This document shows, piece by piece, positions 41,334 to 54,349 of a stretch of DNA of 64,000 bases. Position numbers and translations under genes: made by a program. Under the pieces are notes generated by a model that ran no database searches, had not been told where the DNA came from, and was given only the letters and a program-made list of their open reading frames with translations. Origin of the DNA: Ziziphus jujuba (lineage: Eukaryota; Streptophyta; Magnoliopsida; Rosales; Rhamnaceae); contig NC_083387.1 in NCBI RefSeq assembly GCF_031755915.1, forward strand, positions 23,562,501 through 23,626,500, written 5' to 3'. The first letter of the stretch is position 1. Each line of letters opens with the position of its first letter.

Positions 41334-43780
41334 GAGAATAAAACTGCAATCCATGTTCCATAACAAATTTGGCATTGACAAGCTGTAGGTCGCAACAAAC
41401 AGCTTTGAAGCCGATGTATATCAAAATGTTGGATTGCTGTATCAAGACCTCTGTATTGTTTTTCTTTAATACTGCTGATATGTTTTTAATGAATGACTGT
41501 TTTGTTGTTCTTGAACCTTTCTGGTCTTATCGCTTTTAGTTTACCACCTTTTATTTATTTATTTATTTATTTCTTCTTATTATTATTCTTATTGTTTTGG
41601 TTTCTGGGTTTATTGTAGTGGCATGCTTCTTTAGTAGTCCAAGTTCTTCACAACCTCTCTCTTAGACAACATCCCTGCCCTTGGCTCCAATATGGCAATA
41701 TTTGCATGCTGGAATTGGCAATGAAGATGAATGCAGCTCATAATTCTTTCTACTTTTGTTCAGAAATCGTATAGTTTCTTTCGGAGAACTAAAATGCATT
41801 CTGTTGATAAAAAAAAGAAATAATAAATAAATAGATAAATAAATTGCAGGTAGATGTTTGTAGAAAGCACAAGCTTTTATGCCGATCTCAACCAGCAGTT
41901 CCGGAAAACAAAGGAGCCTGTGGTACTTGCTAACCTTGAATGGTAAATGATGAGGGCACACAGCCTAAAATTTCAAATTTAACTAATAACTTTTTGACAA
42001 CGCATTTCCAGAAACAAAATGCAGCTGTAGCTTTAAGAGGGCACTGCATATGTATTGCTAAGATCTTGTACTAGAGCTAGTTTGCCTGTCTTAATCCACA
42101 TATAAGCAAGAAATGTTCTAGTTTGAAGGTGGGAGGCTGAAACAATTTCTCTGACAAAACAATCTCTGAATAAATTGCTACATAATGATTGATGACCACG
42201 TAACAATGTTTAGTATTTTTTTTAGACTCTTGTTTATGTGCTTTGCAAACTTAACCCTCATTATCATTTAAAAAGATATCCCAACAACATACGTGCTCTT
42301 ATCATAAAGAAAAATCATAAATTCTTGCAATGCTAAATTATCAAATCTTCTTAGCAAAATAAAAGATTAGGTTGTGATTCAAATTAGTTGAGGATTGTCA
42401 CTTTTAGAGCATTTCCAATAGTTCTATGTATTGGTAGATTTTTTTTGCCACATCCAAAAAATAGATTTTTAAAATCACATGCGAACCGTTCGTATCGTAA
42501 AATTTTTCTATATATATATATTAATTTAATTTTTTACTTTTATATTTTTGAATATTCTTTTAGGATAATACATCAATTAGTTATAAATTAAAAAATTGTT
42601 CACTTTTATAAGGAATGAAGAGATTCATCTTGAAATCATATCTAATTGTTGTTAAATTATAAAAAAAAAGATAGATATGATGTTATTATACTCACTTAAA
42701 TGAAATTAAAATGCAAACATGTCTTTAAAAATATTTTATCTGGTTATTAGACACTAAAATGTCTAGTGAAACTAGTACATCTCATTGATTTCTTGTTGGT
42801 TGTTTTCCAATAAAAGAGTGTGACTAGACTAGACCTTTGGTAGTTGTCATAATCTAATTCCAATTAGATGAATAATATTTATTTTTGTTGTATTTATTTT
42901 TCTTTAATAGTTTTAAGTGTTTGTTAGGAAAAGAAAAAAATTATATGAGATTTATTAAGATGGCATTCCAATTTTTTAGACCACTAACCTATAAATGTGG
43001 CTGACAAAATAATTTTTGATTTCTCATCCACTCAAAATGAATAATAAAATATCTCTCTTCTTTCCATTTATAAGGAATGGAGAAGTTAAACCCAAAATTT
43101 AATTTAAATGCCAAATCAAGCTAATTGATAACGTTATTTTATTCATAAGTATGCACATATTTATTTTATTCAAAAGTATACACATATTATTATAACCCTT
43201 AATGGTATAAATATAATTATATATAAAAATAATTAAATAATAATATGTGTGTATTTGATAAATAATTTGATCGATTAAATGGTAACTCTAACTTTATTAA
43301 TATTTTAAACCAAGCCACAAAATTATTCTTTAAAAAAAAAACATTAAAAATATACGTTTAAGTATATTTGAATACTAAACAATATATTAAAATATTTAAG
43401 AACTAATGATGAATCATTATATTGTTGGCTTTTATTTAATTATATTCATCCCTTAACTAATATTAATTTTTTAACATATAAATCTCCTTGTCATATCATA
43501 TTTGGTGGATTTTTTAGTACCAAAATTACTTTTAACCTAATTATGAATAAACAAATTTTCAAAGATTACATTTAAACATAAACTAATTAAATAATAACAT
43601 TTTTTTGGTCAAAAATAAAAACAATAATAATAACATCTCATTATTTAGTATACATATTTGTTGAATTAACAAAGGTCTCTAATACAATTTTACCAAAAAG
43701 AAAAAAAGAAAGAAAGAAAGAAAGCAAGAAAGTTCCTAATACGAGAGTGATAAGGAAATAGTACAAGAAACCTCTACAAG
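41334..43780. other. Gene-free spacer downstream of the proline iminopeptidase gene
   Basis: Remaining 3' UTR, then moderately complex DNA to about 42200 in which I see no conserved frame, then AT-rich DNA with short microsatellites. An unannotated non-coding transcript in 41640-42150 cannot be excluded. Confidence 0.45.
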
Positions 43781-44604
43781 TAGGGATGGTACTTTGGATC
43801 ATGAAACGGCGAACTCGAAAATAACATGGAATAAATGGATTTGAGTTTATCATAAATGGGTTCGGATCATAATCGGATCGATCCGTTTAACACGATTATT
43901 AATCGTGTCATTTTCAGATTGATCTGTTTAATTCGAAATTAACCCGTTATGATCCATTTATTAAAAGTGTCAATTTCAATCCGATACGATTAGATACTTA
44001 TTATAACCAATTTAAATTTAATTTTAAATTATAATTTTACCCATAATATATTATTTAATAAATAAAAACATTATAAATTAAAAACTTTATAAAAGTAATT
44101 TTTTTATAAAAGCACATGTATTGAGATTTATGTATTGTGATTAGGATTTGCAAATATAATTTGAGGATATATTACTATTAAATTTAAATATTGTATCTTA
44201 ATTTTCTAATGCTTAAATTATTTTTATGTTATTTTTTTAATTATTATTTTTAAATTATTTTCAAATAGGGAGTTTGATTTTCAAGTTAGTAGCATAGATA
44301 TATTAATAAATAAGTTAATTTTCAATAAATAGATTAATTTTGGATTAATAGATTAATTTTCAATAAACAAATTAATTTTTAAATTAATAGGTAAATATCT
44401 AGGTTAATAGGTTAACAGGTCAATACGACTTGTTAAAGTAATCAAATTAAATGGGTCGTGTCGGGTTGACCTGTTTATAAACAGGTTGGGTTAGTATTTT
44501 AAATACCTAACACGATTAATTAACCGATTGGATTAGCATTGAGCATTTTTTATACAATTATTAAATGAATCGACATGAACCTGACACGTGGATACGAATT
44601 GCCA
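43781..44604. mobile_element. Non-autonomous hAT-like element with flanking direct repeat
   Basis: The 7-base direct repeat CTACAAG flanks the element (43774-43780 and 44605-44611), consistent with a hAT-type target duplication. The left end begins TAGGGATGG. The right end on the other strand begins TGGCAATTCGTATCCACGTG, so the terminal inverted repeats are imperfect. The interior repeats motifs such as GGATCGATCCG, ACACGATTA and GGGTTGACCTG. There is no coding capacity. Elements with CACGTG/GGGTTGACC interiors are common in dicot genomes to my knowledge. Confidence 0.55.
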
Positions 44605-45423
44605 CTACAAGGATCATAAAAAAAAAAAAAAAAAAAGACAAAAACAAAACATCTGCAAGGAAGGAAATCAAATTGCAGATATAAAAGAAAAAGAAATATT
44701 AAACATAATACAATATTGCCCCCCCAAAAAAAAAACTTAAACTATATTATTATTTTGTAAATATATGTTGTTTTTAAAAATAAATATAAATAAATCTTAT
44801 TTGATAATAAGTATCTTCTATTTTGACTTCCTATAAAACTTAATTAGTGTTTATTTCAAAAAAAAAAAAAAATTGGATTTTGTTCTTGCTAATAAGGTTT
44901 GATAATATTGTATTTAAAACGACTAGTATTTTTTTTTTTAAATTATATATGTAATTTGACAACACAAATATACAACTAAGGAGAATTCAAGATCTGTGTT
45001 AAAAGTGTAGAATTGCAATTAATAATCTCGAACTTTAGTTTTAGTTAATATTTTAATTTACTTTTTTTATATTAACGAGGCAAATAATGTGGTAACATCT
45101 TTTTTTTTTTTCCTGGGCTAAACTATGTGGCTAAATTAAGATTTTCAATACCAGTATCTTTATAGTTTTATTACTTTTCTTAAACATGTCATTTACCTTC
45201 CATCTTTTTAATATTTATTTAAATTTGATTTATTTATAGCTATGCCCCTAAACTTTTTATATCGATTTGCATTTTACCTTATGAATTTTGCATTTATTAC
45301 CTATACCCACAAGCTTTTACAGAATTTGCACTTATGCCTCGATATCATAAAATTTTTAATAATTTGGGGGTTATAGTTGACAAATACAAAGTTCAATGAA
45401 CGAATTGTAAATTGCTTTGAGAC
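44605..45423. other. AT-rich spacer
   Basis: Homopolymer and AT-rich DNA, including a C7-A10 junction near 44719-44735. No gene. Confidence 0.5.
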
Positions 45424-45781
45424 GTATTCAATCTAAAATTTAATGGACTTAAAATGAGTTATAGATTTGAAAAGATTTGATAAATTGTAATAGAATTCTA
45501 TAGATTTCATAAAAAATTTATAAAAATCCAACAAAATTCTTGAGATTAAGGCTGGATTTCATATTGGTAATTTTCTTTACAATTTCACTGTTAAAATCTT
45601 TTCAAATCCATTAAAATTTATTATTTTTAAAATTTTTTTTTTTAAAATCAATGACTTTTTGAATATCTAATGATTTCAAAACAATTCTATAAAATTTTAA
45701 TTCACTTTTATAAAATCTATTAAAATTTAAATTGAATATCATTTTATTTGTAGAAACTCATTTAAAATTTAAATCGAATAC
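45424..45781. mobile_element. AT-rich MITE with terminal inverted repeats
   Basis: Starts GTATTCAATCTAAAATTTAA and ends with the inverted counterpart ...TTTAAATCGAATAC. The inverted similarity extends inward past AAATGAGTT on both sides. 358 bases, non-coding. Related in sequence style to 4938-5361. Confidence 0.5.
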
Positions 45782-46341
45782 AAAGAGAACTATAGTTTAG
45801 GAGATATAGATGCAAAAAGAACCTTAAACTTTTAAAATCATTTAGTTTTTATAGCTTTTCTATTCTTTTTTTTTTTCCCCGCTGAAATAAGTTTTTTTCA
45901 TTCTTGAACAATTTAAATATTAATTTTTATTTTTAAGCATCAGAAAAAAAAAGCATTGTATTTAATTTTTTTTTTTTACATATTAAAAAATAATTTTTGA
46001 AAAACAAATTAATTATCAAAATTCTTTTTTTTTTTTTTTTTTTGAAAGTGTACAAATGCTACGAAATGCCTTTTTAAGTCAAGCATCCTCACTGTAATAG
46101 GAAAAAATAGATAAATAGTTTTTTTGAGGTCTTTTTTGAATCAAACTTTATTAAAATATAAATTATATTATTATAAAAATACAATATAATTAAAAGGCCC
46201 AATTTTTGTTTCCTTGCCTAAAGCTACAATGATGTTAGGCGGCCAGTAGTCCATAAAAAGAATGTAATAAAATTCAATGATACAATTGAACAACAACATG
46301 ACACATATCATACACCTATACAGTAATTCTCCGGGAAGCAC

Positions 46342-49300
46342 TTAAATTATTTTCCTAGTGCAGCTCTTTGGTACATGTATCGTATGAAAGTTTGGCTCCT
46401 TTGGGACAGTTGTAGGTCTTCTTCCCCTTGACTTTGGAGCTCTACTTCGGGGCTCACCGTTCTCACATGGTTTTGTTGCTTCCTTTATTAAACTAAGTTG
46501 TTGATCTGGTGTCTTGGGGGAAATCATTGCCTTTCTACATGAAACAACTCTAGAAGGTTAAAAAAGGAGAGGAAAAAAAAGAAAAAAAGAAAGCTGTTTA
46601 ATTAATTTCAGGAGATCTACATTCCTCATCATTCAAGGAAATAAAGAAAGCATTTACTATTCACCTTTTGGGCTTCAAAATTTTCTTCTCCATCATTGGT
46701 GATTTTGTCCTTTCCTCTGAGGTCTGCACCATTTTAACCTGGCCTTTTTTCTTGTGTGAATCTGTGAGGCTGGTTTTCTGGTTCCTCAAACTGGTAGTTC
46801 TCATCCTTCTCTGTATATATGTATAATAATAAAAGTTTTAGACAAAGTATCTACGTTGAGAATTATTATTATTATTCTTATGTATGATTTTGACTCACAG
46901 GTTGATCCACATTTGTTCTTCTTCTGTCCATTCTCTTTTCGCAGTCTTCATGTTGGTTCTCATTTTTCTAATCAGAAATATTGTATTAATTTAAATCTTT
47001 ATTCATCTTAGGATGAGAAAGAAGTATTTTTAGACTATAAATATAACTAAAGTACCTGGATCATGTTCTGATGTTTTCTCAATGATTTTGTTGTTGCAGG
47101 GAGCTGCTTAACTGACTTGATTTCGTTAAGTGGTGTGGGAAGTTTTTTCTCCAGATTTGCTTCCTTGAGAATCCTTCTTTCCTAGAATCAAACAAATTGT
47201 ATCAGATTCAAGCTCACCGCTTCTTAAATAAACTGATCACTAAAAATTTTAACATACATCAGTTCTTAGCCTGAAAGGCTTGGGATTTGTAGGCTTGGGT
47301 TTCTTATACTTTGCTTCCTGAACATTGAGGGCTACAGAGGTAGAATTCTTTTTCAAAGTCTTCTTTGTTACTTGATTAACCTGCATCATTTTCAAGTTGT
47401 GTACAAACATCAGAAAAGAAAAAGGCTTAAGAAACTGACTTGAAGTATGTATGTTTCTTGCATCTTTTGAATAAGGGAAGAAGAAAAGCCACCTTCTTTG
47501 TGTTTTCCGAAGTATCATGGTTGCCAAGAATCCCCCTCTCCAAACAAGCATTCAGTCCTCTGTAATCATTTGAACAACTTTTATTACATTTAATTAATAT
47601 ATATGGAAATAACTTTCTAGAAAACTGAAAAGCAGAAAAGAAAATGTATTAAGTGAAACAAAGTTATGCACCTGTTACAATCAGAAGCTGAAGCATTTTC
47701 TTTATCATCACTCTCTATCACTTCGTCATCGTTTTCTGTGTTATCAGAGACCAAAGCATTTTCTTTATCATCGCCATCTGTGTTTTCATGGAAGTTATTC
47801 TTCCGCAAACTTGGTTTGATTTTCTCTTCGTGATCACTTGTGTTTGGATCACTGTCTCCTGAGACCCTCTCTTCGGAACTTTTCAAGGAGGTAGTATCAC
47901 CTCTTGAGGTATCTGACAAAATTTCAAGTGGATGATCACTTGGTGATGGTTCTGAGGTTTTAACAGTCTTCAAACACTCTTGATGCCCATTTGCTTCACC
48001 ATTTTTAGAAGCTCCTTGTACACAATCTCCTTCCAAAGAACCGTCCCTTGATTTATCATCAATCTCCATGTCACTTAAATCATTTTCAACCCTTTCACGA
48101 GGCACAGGATCATGGCACTGTTTTAACTCTGCATCCTTGTTCTTCCTCTTCATACACTTTGAGGGTTTGCCTTCTTGGTCCTTGTGAATGTTCGAACGCA
48201 ATGAGTCAAAAACCCGGCTCTTAACCTCTCGTCCTCTAACTTGTTTTCTAGATGTATCCGAAGCCAATGGCTTGTTATACCCTAATTTATGTTTCTTTCC
48301 ATCTGCAATATCAAGCTTCTTCATAGCTGCACACATTTTTCTCAAAGGAGTATTCAATTCTACCGAGATCTTTGTCTTAACAACCTTTTTAGGAGAGTGA
48401 AAGACTAGAGCTTTCGCTACAATCCTGTTCTTTGGCACCATAACATCTGTTGCTTTGGGATTCCGTACACTTCGAAATGTATCTGGATTTGAGGTTTGCT
48501 TTCTGTTGTTGTTCCTTGGAGTAGTTAAAGCCTTATTCGCAACGCATGATTGTTTTGAATTGGCATTTGGGGTTGCACTGACATTCCAAAGAGGCCTGCC
48601 TTTGTCCTTGCCATCAACTTTCTTTTGAGAAATTGAAGAAATTACAGCCAATCTTGCTACTCTAGGCCTTGAAGATTTTGGAGGAGCCGTAAGTGGGCAT
48701 TTCAAACTCGAACTAACAAACCCAAAATAGAAACAATTATTAAAAGCACAATTACAGAAAATAAGTGAAAGGAGAATTCAAACTCCGTCACTGAAGCTTT
48801 TATTAATACCTTTGTGGCTTTCTATTTAATATTTTACGAAGCTTTATGTTAGGACTCCTTGCCGCCATAGCCTGTATGTATATAAGTTTCAAACACTATG
48901 AGGTCTAAATACAGTAAACAACAAGTTTATTACTGAAAACCAACTCAATTGAACCAAAAATATTATAACCAACCCGAAGAACAAAATCTTTGTATACTGC
49001 TTCAGAATCCAACTCTTCTTCATGCTTCTGATCACACCCTGTTGAACAAATGCTACAAAACTTAAGAAAAGGGAAATCTAAGAAATTATATATTTAGAAA
49101 GAATTATATATTTAGAAAGAATTAAACAAACTTTCAAGAAATTATATATTTAGAAAGAATTAAACAAACTTTCAAGTCAATCATGTGAAAAAGATGAAAC
49201 AAAATGCAGTACTTGGCAATCACAGAGTAGCTAACAGTAACAGCTAAACACCAACAATGCACTAAAAAGATTCTTTTTAACTTCTCATGTAAAAGCATAA

Positions 49301-49872
49301 TAACCACAATACCCTCAGATTTGCAAGTTTTGGACCTTTGCAATAAAATTCAATTCAGGTGGATTAAAGACCAACCAAACAGTTGTCTTTGCATTATCCT
49401 TGAGAAGCTGACGAAACCCTAAAAACTCATTTAACTCGGGTGTTTCTCTATCTATCAAAATTCCCATATGAAGTGATCTTTGAACTGCTAAATATAGCAT
49501 ATAATTTAGCTAAATTAAGCTTTTTGAACTCCCAATTTAGCTCTCAACAAACAAATTGCACACTCTCAAACTTAAAATTCAATTCAAAAGCAAAAAAAGA
49601 AGCAAACTAAACATTTAAAAAAAAAAAAAAAAAGGGGAAAATTTTAAGATCCAGAGGCTCTGTTTGCTCCTTTCAGCTTGATCTGAGCAAAAGTGGTTTT
49701 TATTTTAGAGTAGACGTAACGAACCGACGCGCAAGCAGAACCAGTAACGGTCATCTGGACGGTACTGATCGGGCAAAGTGAAGTCGACGAACTTAGGAGC
49801 CTCGATCTTCTCGTAGAACTCGTCGCCGGCGGCTTCTTCGCGGTTGATCTGCGGAGACTGAACTTCCTCCAT
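46342..49872 (-). CDS. Plant-specific basic nuclear-type protein of unknown function (At5g37010-like)
   Basis: Ten exons in transcript order: 49872-49725, 49038-48974, 48871-48810, 48712-47672, 47559-47493, 47380-47258, 47181-47056, 46967-46899, 46810-46665, 46549-46342. All joins keep frame and give 684 residues. The N-terminus (about 1-100) is conserved-looking: FYEKIEAPKFVDFTLPDQYR, the RYWFCLRVGC segment, then MAARSPNIKLRK. The middle (exon 4) is low complexity with Lys/Arg clusters and a Ser/Asp/Glu-rich acidic part. The C-terminus carries GRRPTTVPKEPNFHTIHVPKSC, a short conserved signature. No enzyme domain, membrane span or signal peptide is visible. Many basic clusters suggest nucleus, chromatin or microtubule association. 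The Arabidopsis match is from memory. The exon 1 and 2 donors are GTTCGT and GTTGGT, weaker than consensus. Confidence 0.75.
49081..49177. repeat. Local tandem repeat in intron 1 of the minus-strand gene
   Basis: The unit AGAAATTATATATTTAGAAA with its continuation AGAATTAAACAAACTTTCA is present twice (about 49081 and 49138), plus a partial unit ATTATATATTTAGAAAGAAT between them. Confidence 0.85.
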
Positions 49873-51812
49873 GGTTTTTAGCGAGAGAAAGAGAGAGAGA
49901 GAAAGCTAGGGTTTTGGGAGGAGAAGAGCGTAGTTTGGGTTCTGTAATGGCGATGAGGTATCCGAGGAAGAATGGTGATTGTTTTAAATGCTGGGGGGAG
50001 AGAGAGAGAGATAGATGTCTGACCGAACCTCTGGAAGTAGCCGTTGTGAAAAAATTAAAAACTAGAAAGAGAAAAAAGAAAAGGTTTTTGTTTTTCGGAC
50101 AAGGGACTCATCCAAACGGCATTTCTAGGGTGTTTCGGTAATTTCATATTCAATACACTCTGCAAAACGATTGGGTCTTGTAACGGGAAAATCTGAGTTT
50201 CGGGTCCTATGTATGGGTTATCGGCATGATATTGTCAAGCCCAAGACCAAGCCCAAGCCCAAACCCAACATTAATGTAATGCATTTATTATTATTATTAT
50301 TATTATTTTCCTTTATAAAGAAAACCAAAAAGATTTATGTCCAGAAAATATTTATTTTTTGCGTAGTAATCATTTTGGTTATGGTAATTTAAAGATTCAC
50401 CATCTGGGATGGATAGCTTTTTTTTTTTTTTTTTTTTGGTTGCATTACTTTAATAAAGCAACATTTACATGGCACAAATAGTTTTAACGTTGGATAAAAT
50501 CCAAAGTAATTATTTCAAAACTCCATTTTTCATAGTGGTAAAACCTGAACAATAATCTTAAATTCGAATTCTTCGTTTCTAATCTAAAAAACAAAAAGAA
50601 TTTAATGAATGTACCTACATAGTATGCAGTATATATGAGATTTAGCATCACAAACATTCATTATTTTTTTCTTTTTATCATCGATTAACATTCGTTAAAA
50701 GGACATACAATTATTAAATTCCTAACCAAATTTTAATTATCAAGTAGTGTTTTGGAATTAATTTTTAATTATTGATTATAGTGGGAACCTATGATTTTAT
50801 TTTATTTTTTTTCAAGGGGAGCACAGTTTTGTTATGTTTTTTTGTTTTTTTTTCTTTTGGGCTACAGGGTTCCACAGTTACATAGTGTAATGACAGCTTA
50901 TCGCTTTTCTAATTTATGATTTGGATATATAAAATATATATATACATACATAATGCAGCAGTTCATTTTTATTATATTATAGTCAAACTAATTGGATTAT
51001 TAATTCACTAAATTAAGTAGCATTAAATCTTTTTCATTTCTCTATACTTTTTATTTGGGAGAAAAATTAGTTTCAATGCTTTGACAATAATTTGGCATTC
51101 TAAATAAATTCATTACAAATTCATATTAAAAAAAATAACCATTTATTTTGTAAGATCTTAAACAACCAAAGTAAATTGAAAACTAGAAAAAAATATTTAA
51201 AAAAAAAAATCAGCAATTAAAATTAAAGAATTGGTTACTCAATAATTAAAACAAAAGAAAATAGCAATTAAATAAGTGTTATTTTATAAATAAGTTACAT
51301 ATTTCTTCTTTTATTAACTAATCGTATTAAATAAGTATAATTTTGTAGATCATTATTATATTAGAAATTAGTATTATTTTGTTAAAAAAATATAGATAAA
51401 TATTATAACTATATCAAATAATTATGATTGTATATAAGTGATGGATGAATAAAAATTATATAGATAATTGAGGAAAAAGTATTAGAATTAAAATAATTGA
51501 AAATAAATATCGCAAATTACTATGTTAGATGTATGATGGTGAATTGAAAGGGGACACATTATGTAATTTAGATGGATAATATTGCAAATAAACAAAAATT
51601 TATTAACAAATAAAAAATAAAGCAGAACAAATTGAGGAAGGGCACGTGTCTCCATGGGCCTACCTACCTGTGTTGGGCTGCCCATGTGCTAAATGAAAAG
51701 CATATTCGCATGCCAAAAACGCCAGCACCAGTCTACCAGATATGAAGCTGGCAAAAAAAGCCAGCTTGATATGTAAAATCTGATAAACTAAATTTGTGAT
51801 TGTAATTATGTT

Positions 51813-51813
<1 letters not shown>
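49873..51813. other. Promoter side of the 46342-49872 gene and AT-rich spacer
   Basis: Includes the 5' leader with GA repeats at 49881-49905, a (CCCAAG)n-like stretch near 50238-50268 and long T runs. The open frames here overlap repeats and show no domain. Confidence 0.5.
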
Positions 51814-51854
<41 letters not shown>

Positions 51855-51863
51855 AAAAAAAAA
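51814..51863. repeat. Poly(C)31-poly(A)19 tract
   Basis: A run of 31 C (51814-51844) passes directly into 19 A (51845-51863) and then GGGG. On the minus strand the C run is a G31 run able to form a G-quadruplex. Confidence 0.9.
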
Positions 51864-51867
51864 GGGG

Positions 51868-52839
51868 TAAAAGAGAGAACAAATTGAAACCAATGTTTTT
51901 GTTTTTTTCCTTAAAAGTCTTTTAATACCTCAAATCTTCATAATTTGAAAGTAGGATGAAAGACACTAACAAACAAATTAAATTGAAAGATAGGGTAGCT
52001 TAATTGAAAAGCAACCAGGAGAATATGTATATATTATCATTTGGCAGTATTACAGTGGGTTTGAGTAGGAGATAAAATTGAAGTTAGGTATGAATTGTAG
52101 CAATTGTTACATTTCCCTACCATGTATAAAATGGAATATATTGTTAGCAACTAACAATAAAAGCAACCCATCATCACTACCAAGCTTGAAAGTGATTAAA
52201 ATGTAACAAAAATATAATAAAATACATCAAGGTGATGTCGACAGTCAATATTAAAAGGAAAAATATGTTTGAAAGTGACTAAATACAAATAATTTTATAA
52301 TTTCATTGAATATAAATATTTTTTATAATTTCATTGAATATTTTTATCAGCGGTCATAAAATTATTTAGTCGCAACTAGAGAAAGAATAATAAATGTTTT
52401 TATTTATGTACAAAGAATAATATAATGAAATTATAAAAAATAATAAATAAATTAATATATATACTGGATCAGGTTTGGAGTGAGGTTTTCATTCCCCGGT
52501 CCCGATCCATTCCTAATTTGAATTTTAAATCTTTGCCCTGAGCCAGCATTTCGATTTTTCAAGAAAAAAAAAAATCCTGTTAGGAGCGGTGCACCGTGAG
52601 AATCAGGTTAGTCAGGACAAATTGTTATTTCTATTCTCGATCAATTTATTTTTATAAAATATTATATTAAAAAGTTTGTAGTTGCCTTTATAATTAAATT
52701 CTAGATAATCAATATATTTTTTTTTGTTCTATTTATACTCTACACACTACAGTAAAATAACCAAAAAAAAAAAATTTAAAATTATTCTTCTTCATGTTCT
52801 TTGCACATGTTGACTTCGTAGTTTCAATCTTCAATTTCC

Positions 52840-52840
<1 letters not shown>
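51868..52840. other. AT-rich spacer between the two poly(C) tracts
   Basis: No gene. A patch near 52466-52520 (GGTCCCGATCCATTCC) resembles the interior style of the hAT-like element at 43781-44604 but is too short to classify. Confidence 0.45.

Positions 52841-52874
<34 letters not shown>
52841..52874. repeat. Poly(C)34 tract
   Basis: 34 consecutive C residues, about 1 kb from the first such tract. Confidence 0.9.
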
Positions 52875-54349
52875 TTTTCAATTCCATATAAAGGAGGAAA
52901 TCATGTAACTTGTTTGTAACATTTTTGTTTTTGTTTTTTGTTTTTTGTTTTTTTTCTTTGTTTAAAACCGAATGGCAAGTTCTTGTCAACTATTTTTTTT
53001 TATTATTAATTATCATTTATAACTACATTTATTTTGATCGGGTTAATTTATAACTATGTTTATATATATATATATACACACACTTTGATTTTAGAATTTA
53101 TTGAAATTGATTACTTTTATTTTAGGATTTATAGAAATTGATTTCTTTTAATATTTGTTGTATTAATATGTTAATTTTAATAGCAGTAACTTAGATATCT
53201 GTTTCAAAGGATAACACAGTAAAATATATTACAAATTTTTATTGTGATTTTTTTATATTTTTAATATTTTGTTAAATTTAAAATATATATTCTTTTTTTC
53301 CTACACTCAAATGATGTATATTACAAATTTTTATTGTGATTTTTTTTAAAAAAAATCTTGGCCCTTCAAGACCAAAATTCTTGTTTTACCTTTGATTATC
53401 ATCCGAGTCAAAAGCTCAATTATGCATGTAGAACTATAAATATAAATATACATAGATTGTTCAATTGACACGAATGAATTTACTATTTGAAATTGTAAAA
53501 ATATGTCAATCTCTATTTTTTTTAATCTTTTTTAATTTATTAAAAAAAAAAACAAAAAAACAAAATGTACAAGATGTATTGGAGACTGCTAGATAAATAA
53601 TAATATGGACCACATTCCCTTTTTAGGACGATGTCTAAGTTCATCTAATTATCTCTTAAAATCACTTCATGCTTAGTTAAAATAAGGGGAAAAAAGAATT
53701 GAACACTCACTGATGTCCAAAACATAGTGACAAGCTTTTATTGAACAAATATTTCCTCTCCAATAATTTAAATACTAGATTTAAATTTCAACTATTAAGT
53801 CAATTATTATTATTATTGAAGATTCAAATTGAGGTGAGGAACAGTGACAAAGCCACTAAACAGTCTCAGAGAGGACCATAATATATGTATCGGTCTTCTT
53901 TGATAGGAATTTTTGAAAGTAAATGCTGTTTATGGCTTTTAAGGTTTAAAACTAGTTTCTACAGTTTTTCAAAAGAGTTTATAAGTCTCAAAAAAGGTTT
54001 ATAGCCTAAACTTACAGTAAAGTGTAATTTCTCAAAAAAAAAAAAAAAAAAAAAAAAAGGGCTTATAAAGAATTGTGGAAGTTAAAAAGACGCAAAAATA
54101 AAAATTTATACCAAAAAAACAAAGACTAGACCATAATATGGTATTTAAAAAATAAAAATAAAAAGACCATAATGTGGTGTGTGGACGTATGAGTCAGGGT
54201 TTGCACAAAGCGTTTGCAGACAATTTTGAGGTTCGTTTTGTGTTTGATTTCTCTGAAAAAGTTAATATGCCGCTTATTCCATCTGGCCCCTCTAGGCCAC
54301 CAACATGTCAACAGCTACCCAAGTTTGGCTTCAACCAAGTCCAACCAAA
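52875..54349. other. AT-rich spacer before the LINE remnant
   Basis: No gene. AGACCATAATRTGGT occurs twice (about 54126 and 54163), just upstream of the LINE remnant. Confidence 0.45.

Noticed and set aside
41662..41961. 99-codon minus-strand frame at 41662-41961
   Set aside because: No domain, and it contains translated simple repeat (TTTA/ATAA). Could be part of a non-coding transcript, not a supported gene.
49081..49177. Regularly spaced short repeats considered as a CRISPR-like array
   Set aside because: Only two full units with no unique spacers, inside an intron of a plant gene; a simple tandem duplication explains it.
49914..50141. 75-codon + strand frame beginning near the 5' end of the minus-strand gene
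   Set aside because: Overlaps the GA-rich 5' leader and promoter of the minus-strand gene and has no recognisable domain. It could suggest a divergent gene, but nothing supports that.
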